Below, one piece after another: positions 23,683-34,200 of a DNA stretch of 64,000 nt. Within the stretch, counting starts at the first letter, position 1. Every line of letters starts with the position of its first letter. The notes under the pieces were generated by a model. It did no database searches. It worked only from the letters and a program-made list of their open reading frames with translations, and was not told where the DNA came from. The position numbers and the translations under genes were made by a program. Source of the DNA: Lethocerus indicus (taxonomy: Eukaryota > Arthropoda > Insecta > Hemiptera > Belostomatidae); contig JACDQD010000125.1 of assembly GCA_019843655.1 (NCBI GenBank), forward strand, positions 1 through 64,000, in the 5' to 3' direction.

Positions 23683-26600
23683 CTGCGGACAAACAGGTCT
23701 TCAGCACCGGTCGGAATCCAGGCCTAGGTATATATATATATATATATCGTATTGGCAACTGGGTAATCGCGGAATTGAAAGACGAGGAGGATAGCTCCGG
23801 ATGACCGAATAAAGGCCATTTTACCTTTTGGCAATTACTCAGTTGCCAACCCCCACCACGCAGTTGAAGTGGCAGTAACTCGAAATGTAAGATTGGACTC
23901 ACTGTAAGGTAGTAGCTGTCGGGCATCAGCAGCTTCCAGTAGTATCCGTCTTGGGTCGTCGTGAAATTGATGTTCCTCGAGGCGACGGCGACGGCGGCGC
24001 CCGGGACCGGCGCCCCCGTCAACCTGTCCCTGACTACACCCTTGACGCCTCTCTGGGCCTCGCCCAAGAAACCGATCAGTGCCTGTCCAACAACAACAAT
24101 TCATTTATCGACAGTCGTAAGGGTGCATTGATGCAACCCCCATCCCCCATACTTGGATCTTCGGAAAAGGTTGGACACTTGAAGGGCGTTACTCAAACCC
24201 AAATACGGTATAGAGCTGTGGGGACCGTCCGACGTCGCTCCCTTCCGGAGATTCCAGCCGAAAAGTCCTTCCCGGTGGTATGTTGTTCCTCAACGTACCG
24301 ACAGTCGAAGAAGTCCCAGAAACCCGGTTCCTGAAGTTCCACTCCCGACTCTCCCTTTCCCCCATACCCATCCGGTGGCTTAAACGCCACACTTTCAAAT
24401 TATTTTCCCCATTGTTTTCCGACATTACTGCAATTATGTCTCCCGTCGTCGGTAGGTACCCTGTTTCGGTCATTCGCCAGACCGGTTTTTCGGCCGTTCG
24501 CCGTCCTCTCGAGTCACCGGTCACTCCGGTGGATGTTTCGCCGCGCCGCCGCGTCACCGCGCGTCACTCGTACTGAGTGACTGAGACGCGGCGCTACTGA
24601 AGACGGCGACCGGCCGAAAATCTTCCGTCTGGGCCCGAAAGACCGAAACCGGGGAAAGACACGGAAACCTACGCGAAATCTACGTTATTACAACCCAATT
24701 GGCGGGCCACAAAACGGGTCTCGATAGGGGATGAAAGAAGGAAAAATGGAAAAAACTTTCGACCAGGAATCTCTTGTGGAGCAGTCCGTCGGGCGCCCAG
24801 TGGTGCCAACCCTGAGGCCAGCCGCGAAATCGGCCGTCTCTTCGCATTACAGTAGTCAAAACTCGAGTCCAATCTGAAGGTGGACTTCGGATGAACTTTT
24901 TTTGACACCGCTACTGAAGATGGCGAGCGGCCGAAACCACGTTCCGACCCCGTTGGCAGACCACAAAACGGGTATGTTAAAAAAAGATGCAGTATAATTG
25001 GATAGGGGATGAAAGAAGGAAAAATGGAAAAAACTTTCGACCAGGAATCTCTTGTGGAGCCGTCCGTCGGGCGCCCAGTGGTGCCAACCCTGAGGCCAGC
25101 CGCGAAATCGGCCGTCTCTTGACATTACAGTAGTCAAAACTCGAGTCCAATCTGAAGGTGGACTTCGGATGAACTTTTTTTGACTACCACGTTCCGACCC
25201 CGTTGGCAGACCACAAAACGGAATATGTTAAAAAAGATGCAGTATAATTGGATAGGGATGAAAGAAGGAAAATGGAAAAACTTTCGAGGAATCTCTTGTG
25301 GAGCCGTCCGTCGGGCCCAGTGGTGCTAACCCTGAGGCCAGCCGCGAAATCGGCCGTCTCCCGACATTGACCAAAACGGCTATTGTGTTTTTGACTACAA
25401 TAATGGCGAGCGGCCGAAACCCCGTACACCATACAATGGGATTGGGGATGAAAGAAGAAGGAAGTACTTTGACCTTCGGAATCTTCCGATTGGGGGAAAA
25501 CTCTGTAATACCCGTAATTCGATGTAATTTCCAGTTAGACTACCTTTTCGTTCTGCTTCCAGATTGTGGTCAATTCCTGCGGGAACGGATAGTGGCAGCA
25601 GGCGACTTCCAGCGTGATTTCCATACATCCGTGGAACACGTAATTGTAGTCCTGCATGCCGCCTGTACAGGTAGAATATCGGTTAGGTTCTCCCAGATCT
25701 GTTTCAGTATAGTTTGTTGGGTCATGCAACTAAGTCATTGCGGGCGGGAGTTTTCGCCTGTTTACGCACGTTTACGCACGTTTACGCATCTTCAAACCTA
25801 TTCAAGAGTATTCTGAAATGTGTAATAAACAATTCAAGGTAGCCACCGTCATAATAATTAAGCATATATACGTATATATTGGGGTCGGCAACTAAGTCAT
25901 TGCGGGTTTCGTCGCCGGACGGAGAATCGGCGTTATTTCGGTATTTTTACGCACTTTTACGCATCTTCAAACCTATTCAAGAGTATTCTGAAATGTGTAA
26001 TAAACAATTCGAGTAGCCTCAATTATAATAATTAAGCATATATACGTATATATTGGGGTCGGCAACTAAGTCATTGCGGGTTTCGTCGCCGGACTGAGAT
26101 CGGCGTTATTTCGGTATTTTTACGCACTTTTACGCATCTTCAAACCTATTCAAGAGTATTCTGAAATGTGTAATAAACAATTCGAATAGCCTCAATTATA
26201 ATAATTAAGCATATATACGTATATATTGGGGTCGGCAACTAAGTCATTGCGGGTTTCGTCGCCGGACGGAAATCGGCGTTATTTCGGTATTTTTACGCAC
26301 TTTTACGCATCTTCAAACCTATTCAAGAGTATTCTGAAATGTGTAATAAACAATTCGAGTAGCCTCAATTATAATAATTAACCATATATAACATATATAT
26401 TGGGGTCGGCAACTAAGTCATTGCGGGGTTTCGTCGCCGGATTGATCAGGGGTTATTTCGGTATTTTTACGCACGTTTACGCATCTTCAAAACCTACTAA
26501 TAAAGAGTATTCTGAAATGTCAATTGCACGCCACGACTATTGCAAAAATCCGCACGACAACCGGGCCGAAGAAGTCGATGAATCCCTCAATTATTTAGTC

Positions 26601-28239
26601 GCCGACCCAATATTTCATATACAACTTCGTGTACAAAACGCTTTATTTACACGGTGTTAAAAAAAAAAAAGAGTGCACCGAGAATAGTGTGTTACACCGC
26701 TCAGTGCCAAGACTGGGCTGTTTGGTGTTTCGGTTTCGAAAAAAGGGCCGATTCTATGTTACGTTTTACGGCCCTAAGGGTCCTAAATCCCGGCTGGGAA
26801 ACGGGGGGCCGGTGCTGGGCCCGGCTTATAGCTTATATACTAACTATTTATCGATCTATTTAAACACTATAATACCGGAGAAGGGATGCCAGGCGGCTCC
26901 GTTGGTTATGCCGTCGCGTAGCTGGAACCGGCTGTCGCACGAACTCCTGGACATCGTCGGGTTGGCCGAGGCGTAGACGCCGGCCAGGTGTTGGAAAATG
27001 TCGCTGTCGGCTGTTTCGGATTCGGCGCTGGCTGGGGGAAAATCGGGGAAAAAAAAAAAAACCGTTGAAAACCCTTCAGCTTCAGCCGCTGGGGGAATTC
27101 TTCCCCAGAATATCGCAGAGTACAGGGTACAATTTACGGTATAAAATACCCAAAGTGCTTTGTACACCTACAGAGTACAATGGGGCCAATTCCGAGAGGG
27201 TATTTCGAAAATATTTTTCCCCGGATTATAAATTTATTACGAGGTCTGTTCAAAGAGTATCGCGAAGGGCATCCTCGAAGACGGACTTCAAAGGGGGGAA
27301 AAACCCAGATATTCGTACATTAAACACGAAATTCGCGATACACTTTGAACACTTATTATTCGATTGGAAATTTCGAAAATTTTCCCCGCCACCGAATCGG
27401 CCGAACGAAATACAGTTTTTCGTATCCCTTTTCCTCTGTACAACGACCTGAAATCTCGAATATGGATTAATTTTCAAAATTATCGTTAGATCGAAAAAGC
27501 GCCGTCGCCTCTTTGTTAATAAGCGGGGGTCTGTGTACACCACAGCCCCTGTGCGTATTTATATTTTTTTTTTTTTTCCGCAATCCGCCGAAAACTGATG
27601 GAAAAAGTTTCGACGGGTTGTCGGGGCCGAAAAAAGCGGGGGTGAAAAGTCCGAATTTCGAGCTGGTTTCAAATTCTCTTCTCTGTTCTGTATACGTAGA
27701 TTTCCCAGTTTTCGATTTTTTTTTATTTTTTTTATTTTTTTTTATAGAGAGAGAGAGAAAGATAGAACGTTGGTGTTAATTAGTGTTAGTGGATTGGGCA
27801 GAAGAGATGCTTAGTAGACGGCTTAAATGAAATGTTAGACTTGTTGTTAGAACTCTGTTAGTCGGAATAGGCGGGGGTTGGGGTGGGGTGGGGGATGATT
27901 CGCCGAGTTGATGCTTTTATGAGAAAAAAAATTTTATAAAAAAAAATAACAAACCGTTAAATTTCTGGCGGACCTCCTGGCCTCCGACAGTCCTCTCCAT
28001 TAGGGAGTTCAATGCTGCGAACAGAGGGTTTATTTTTTTTTTTTTTTCTTGTAAATTTCTCCGAGAAAAACTGTTTTTTCAACGATTTTTTCCCCCACTA
28101 TCCGATTAAACCCACCCCACCCCCACCCTCCCACGGTTCAAGTCTTTAAATCCCGGAAAATATCAGGATAAATAATCAAACATCGATTATAGACACGGTC
28201 ATTTGGCGTCTCCAATTTATAGACAGCGAATCCATACTC

Positions 28240-28290
<51 letters not shown>

Positions 28291-31200
28291 ACGAGGACAA
28301 AAGTCAATTATTTTTTTCAACTTTTCTGTCAATAGTCAGGTGCCCAGTCAGGATATTTTACATGTACGAGTGGCGCAGCGCACTGGGGATGCACCCGGCA
28401 AAAACATCCCCCAGAGTGCCAACGAGCGATGACTACAACAAAGCGCTACTGAAGACGGAGAGCGGTCACGAAACCGGTCACCGGCAAAAGACCGAACCAT
28501 TCGGACAGTCCATTCTTCATATCATTCATCAGTTTATTGTTCAGTTCCTCTTCAGTTCATTTTCAGTATGTTTTTTAGTTCATTTTCAGTTCATTCTTCA
28601 TATCACTCATCAGTTTATTGTTCAGTACATTTTCAGTTTATTTTCCAGTTCATTTTCAGTTTATTTTCCAGTTCATTTTCAGTTTTTCATTCTTCAGTTC
28701 ATTTCAGTTCCTTTTCCAGTTCATTTTCAGTTCATTTTTTCAGTCAGTTCATTTGTCACTTTCAGTTTATTTTTTCAGTTCATTTTCAGTTCATTCTTCA
28801 TATCATTCATAAGTTTATTGTTCAGTTCCTTTTCAATTACTCTTCAGTTCATTTTCAGTTCCTTTTCCAGTTCATTTTCAGTTCATTTCAGTTCATTTTC
28901 AGTTCATTCTTCAGTTCATTTGTCAGTTCACTTTCAGTTTATTTTTCAGTTCATTTTCAGTTCATTCTTCATATCATTCATAAGTTTATTTTTCAGTTCC
29001 TTTTCATTTCCTTTTCAGTTTCTTTTCAGTAGTTCCTTTTCAGTTCCTTCTTAGTTCCTTTTCAGTTCCTTTTCAGTTCCTTTTCAGTTCCTTTTCAGTT
29101 CCTTTTCAGTTCATTTTCAGTTCATTTTCAGTTCCTTTTCAGTTTATTTTCAGTTTTTTCAGTTCATTTTCAGTTCCTTTTCATTTCCTCAGTTTCTTTT
29201 CAGTTTCCTTTTCAGTTCCTTCGTTTTTTCAGTTTATTCAGTTCATCAGTTCATTCTTTTCATTTCAGTTCATTCAGTTCATTTGTCGTTTTTTCAGTTT
29301 AGTTTTCAGTTCATTCTTTATCATTCATAAGTTTATTTTTCAGTTCTTTTCATTTCCTTTTCAGTTTCTTTTCAGTAGTTCCTTTTCAGTTCCAGTTCCT
29401 TTTCAGTTCCTTTTCAATTCAGTTCATTCATTTCAGTTCATTTTCAGTTTATTTTCAGTTCATTTGTCAGTTCATTCATTCATCAGTTTCATTTTCAGTT
29501 TCATTTTCAGTTCATTTTCAGTTCATTTGTCAGTTTATTTTTTCAGTTCATTTCAGTTCATTCATATCATTCAAGTTTCCTTTTCAGTTCCTTTTCAGTT
29601 CATTTTCATATCATTCATCAGCTTCAGTTCACTTTTCTTTTCAGTTCCTTTTCAGTTCATTTTTCAGTTCATTCTTCATATCATTCATAAGTTTATTTTT
29701 CAGTTCCTTTTCATTTCCTTTTCAGTTCCTTTTCAGTTCTTTCAGTTCAGTTCCTTTTCAGTTCCTTTTCAGTTCATTTGTCAGTTCATTTTTCATTTTT
29801 CAGTTCATTTTCAGTTCATTTTCATATCATTCAGTTTATTTTTCAGTTCCTTTTCATTTCCTTTTCAGTTCTTTTCAGTAGTTCTTTTCAGTTCCTTTTC
29901 AGTTCCTTTTCAGTTCATTCTTCATTCATCTTCATCAGTTTTTTCATTCTTCAGTTCATTTTCAGTTCCTTTTCAGTTCATTCCAGTTCATTTGTCAGTT
30001 CATTTTCAGTTTATTTTTCAGTTCATTCTTCATATCATTCATAAGTTTATTTTTCAGTTCCTTTTCATTTCCTTTTCAGTTTCTTTTCAGTAGTTCCTTT
30101 TCAGTTCCTTCTTAGTTCCTTTTCAGTTCCTTTTCAATTCCTCTTCAGTTCCTTTTCAGTTCATTCTTCATATCATTCATCAGTTTATTCTTCAGTTCAT
30201 TTTCAGATCCTCTTCCAGTTCATTTTCAGTTCATTTTCAGTTCATTTTCAGTTCATTTGCTTTTCAGTTCCAGTTCATTTCAGTTCCTTTTCATTCTTCA
30301 GTTCCTTTTCAGTTCATTTTTTATTTTCTTTTTCCTTCCATTCATTTTATTCAGTTCCTTTTCAGTATTCCATTTTCATTGTTTATTCTTCAGTTCCTTT
30401 TCAGTTCCTTTTATTTTTTCAGTTTATTCTTCAGTTCATTTTCAGTTTATTTTCAGTTCATTTTCATATCATTTCATTTTCATTTTTTCATTTCCTTTTC
30501 AGTTCATTCATTTTCAGTTCATTCTTCATTCCTTTTCCAGTTCATTTTCATATCATTTCATTTTCATTTTTTCATTTCCTTTTCAGTTCATTCATTTTCA
30601 GTTCATTCTTCATTCCTTTTCCAGTTCATTCATCCTTCTTCAGTTTATTTTCAGTTCATTTCCTTTTCAGTTCATTTTCAGTTCATTTATTTATTTCAGT
30701 TCGTTTTCAGTTAGTTCCTTTTCAATTCCTTTTCGTCTCTTCCAGTTCATTTTCAGTTGCTTTTCATTCATTTTTCCGTTCATTTCCATTCAGTTCCTTT
30801 TCCAGTTCATTTTTCCTTTAGTTCATTTCAGTCATTCTTCATTTTCAGTTCATTTTCAGTTCCTTTTCAGTTTTCTTTATTTTCATTTTCAATTTATTTT
30901 CAGTTCATTCTTTTTCATATCATTCATGTTCATTTTCAGTTTTCAGTTTCATATCATTCATCAGTTTTTTCTGTTTACAGTTCCTTTTTCATATCATTTC
31001 ATCAGTTCATTTTCATTTTCATTCTTCATTGGTCATTCATTTTCAATTTATTATCAGTTCATTTTCCAGTTTTTTTTCATTTTCGGCTATATTTTTCAGT
31101 TCATTCTTCATATCATTCATCAGTTATTTTCAGTTCATTCTTCATATCATTCATCAGTTCCTTTCCAGTTCATTTTCAGTTCATTCAGTTGTTGTTCGTT

Positions 31201-34200
31201 TTCAGTTCGTTTTCAGTTCATTTTCAGTTGACACAACCAGGAAATCTACGGTAAACAGGATTTTATTGCGGGACCCTCGAATCTACCCGCTATCGTGACA
31301 AGAAACCGGTCTATAGTTTCTGACACAGTACAATATTTCATACCGAATTGAAATTCGAATAAAAATGTTAGAAAATTTTAGATTACGGGGTCTAAAACAA
31401 CCCCGCTTTAGACGAACAGAATATCCCATTTCAGAGGCCGTAAATATTTATTTATTAGTTTTAACACAGTTGGGAGCATTATAGAAAGCATATAACGGAG
31501 AATGAACGTTTCTCGACTTTCGCCGACGTTTCGCGAACGTCGCCGATTCCGACTTCAGGGTCCGAACCGTCACTTCGACCGATATATCCCCATTCGTTTA
31601 TATCTGGATAATCCCGTCCTGGATAATAGTTAGCACTATTACTCCGGACAGGATATCGCCCGTTACTGGAACTGGGGATGGATTAGCGCCCCCCCCCCTC
31701 CCCCACCACCGGTGTTCATGGAATTCATGGAATACTCTCCCTTATCAAAATTAAAGTTGTTTTTGTTTTGTCCGTAGCGTTTTTTTCTTTTTTCATTTTC
31801 CTCTAACCCGTTTTCCATTTTTTTTTTTCTGGAATACTATCGTCTCCCGTCCGTTTGTGCGAGATAACAACTCCGAGAAGTGTACAAAATATAGCGTAAT
31901 GTACCGAATGTGGACGTGAACGAACTTATCGAGGACAATTCCCCGCACTTTCGGTACTGACTCTGTAACTTTTACACTCATCAGAATTGTGCAAAATCCC
32001 GAAAAAATTTTTCAGTTTAACTCTAAGTGTGGACCGTGCAATGTATCCATTGGGAAATTTATATATCGATTGAGCGATTCAAAGTGAAAAGATTTTTCAA
32101 AAAAAAAAAAATCACAAAAGAAGTGGCGTTGTACAAGAATTTTTGAGTACACGTATTAAGAGTATACAAGAGGGGGTGGTCCAAAAAAATGTATCCACCG
32201 TTTGACAGCCCATAACTTGAAAACTAATTGACTGAGCTGTGCCTCATTTTTGTATGAAAGTGTAGCTTAAAGTCCAACTTAAAGTTGTATATAGCTGTAG
32301 GTGCAGGAAATCGGTCACCGTTATTAACAATACACAGACAGACAGAAACGATTCCGCCACTCATCAGTTTATTGTTCAGTACATTTTCAGTTTATTTTCC
32401 AGTATATTTTCAGTTAATTTTCCAGTTCATTCTTCATATCATTCATCAGTTTATTCTTCAGTTCATTTTCAGTTCCTTTTCCAGTTCATATTCAGTTCAT
32501 TTGTCAGTTCACTTTCAGTTTATTTTTCAGTTCATTTTCAGTTCATTCTTCATATCATTCATAAGTTTATTTTTCAGTTCCTTTTCATTTCCTTTTCAGT
32601 TTCTTTTCAGTAGTTCCTTTTCAGTTCCTTCTTAGTTCCTTTTCAATTCCTCTTCAGTTCATTTTCAGTTCCTTTTCCAGTTCATTTTCAGTTCATTTGT
32701 CAGTTCACTTTCAGTTTATTTTTCAGTTCATTTTCAGTTCATTCATATCATTCATAAGTTTATTTTTCAGTTCCTTTTCATTTCCTTTTCAGTCTCTTTT
32801 CAGTAGTTCCTTTTCAATTCCTTTTCAATTCCTGTTCAGTTCCTTTGGGTGCACGAAATCGGTCACCGTTATTAACAATACACACAGACAGACAGAAACG
32901 ATTCCGCCACCAACTGCATACAGCACCCGACTACTGACTGCACAACGTTTTCAGTTGGGATATTTGGCTCTGTTTCGTACTCTTTACTTGATGTTTTCGG
33001 TACTTAAAATACCGCACTTCATAACTGGGACTTCATTTCGTCCAATCGCTAAGCCTTGGGCCGGCCCCGCGTTCGCTCGACCAACGGAACACTGACTATT
33101 TGGCGACCGGTTTAATGTGACAAAACAGAAAAATTCCCGTACAACGGTTGTATGGGGGCGATTGGCCGAACAATAAACTATAACAGTACCGAAAATGAGA
33201 CACAATTATGTCAATTAGTTTTCGAGTTATTGACTGTCGAACAGTGGATACATTTTTTTGGGCCACCCTCTCGGGTGCACAAGTGGAGAGAGGCCGACAC
33301 CGCTACTGAAGACGGCGAACAGCCGCCGCCGCTATAGTTAACTATCGCCGTTAATTATACCGTCCGGGTGTTGGGCGTCGAAAGGGTAGACGGCGGCCAA
33401 AGTGCCTGCGTGCAGGCTGGCCGAAAGGACGAACGCAGTATCGCGCATCCACCGCCTGACTGCTTCAGTTTCCGGCTGTTCCACGTCCTGCCTATCCTCG
33501 AATATCCACGGATAGTTCCTGTCCAGATCGTATCTGTTGGCGTTGTTCCTGGAAGAGGAAGGAGGAGGAGGTCATCATCGAAAAGAGTAACTTGTTGGGG
33601 GTTCGGCGACTAAGTGCAATTGGCTCGAAATTGGCCCGACAACAAGTTGGACGTTGTACATATTTTTAAGCACCTCAACTACTTCGGCGCCGTTAAGCCC
33701 CGTCGATGGTTTCCCCTTTCGATAATGTCCTTTATTTGGGGGTCGTCGTCGACCAACCGGACGTCGAGAGAGCTCAACCCACAATCGGTGTAATTTCCGA
33801 AACTTTTAACACGAAGTACCGTATAATAACGTACCAGGAGAATCTTATCCGTGCCGAGGTACTTAAAAATACGTACAACGCCGATCGTTGTCGTTGAATC
33901 ACTTAGAATCGCCAGACTGGGTTGGCCGCTCGCCATCCTCCATTATACGGCCGAAAGCGGCGCCGCTACTGAAGGTGGGTGGCGAACGGCCGAAACACCT
34001 GGCAGGCCACAAAATACGGTCGTTCAGAAAATTCAATGAAATACGTTTAAAATTGAGCCCTTGAGCGTACAGCCCTTTAATCGAAATCGCGTCCAGAGAA
34101 TAAATCTGTATTGGACACGGATTACGACGGAATTTTTCCCTGAATTTAAAATATTGACAGCCCCTACTCTTGGGGGGTGTGACGGTAAACAAATCGGGGT

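Noticed and set aside
23594..24104. Long minus-strand frames reading through carboxypeptidase exons 7 and 8 into intron 7
   Set aside because: Intron read-through; the spliced frame matches the family and the alternatives do not.
28203..31254. Phe/Ser/Gln-rich open frames up to 324 codons
   Set aside because: The 11-bp satellite lacks stops in several frames, so long frames arise by chance. The same holds for 35065-35796, 38260-39297, 40679-41350 and 42978-43601.
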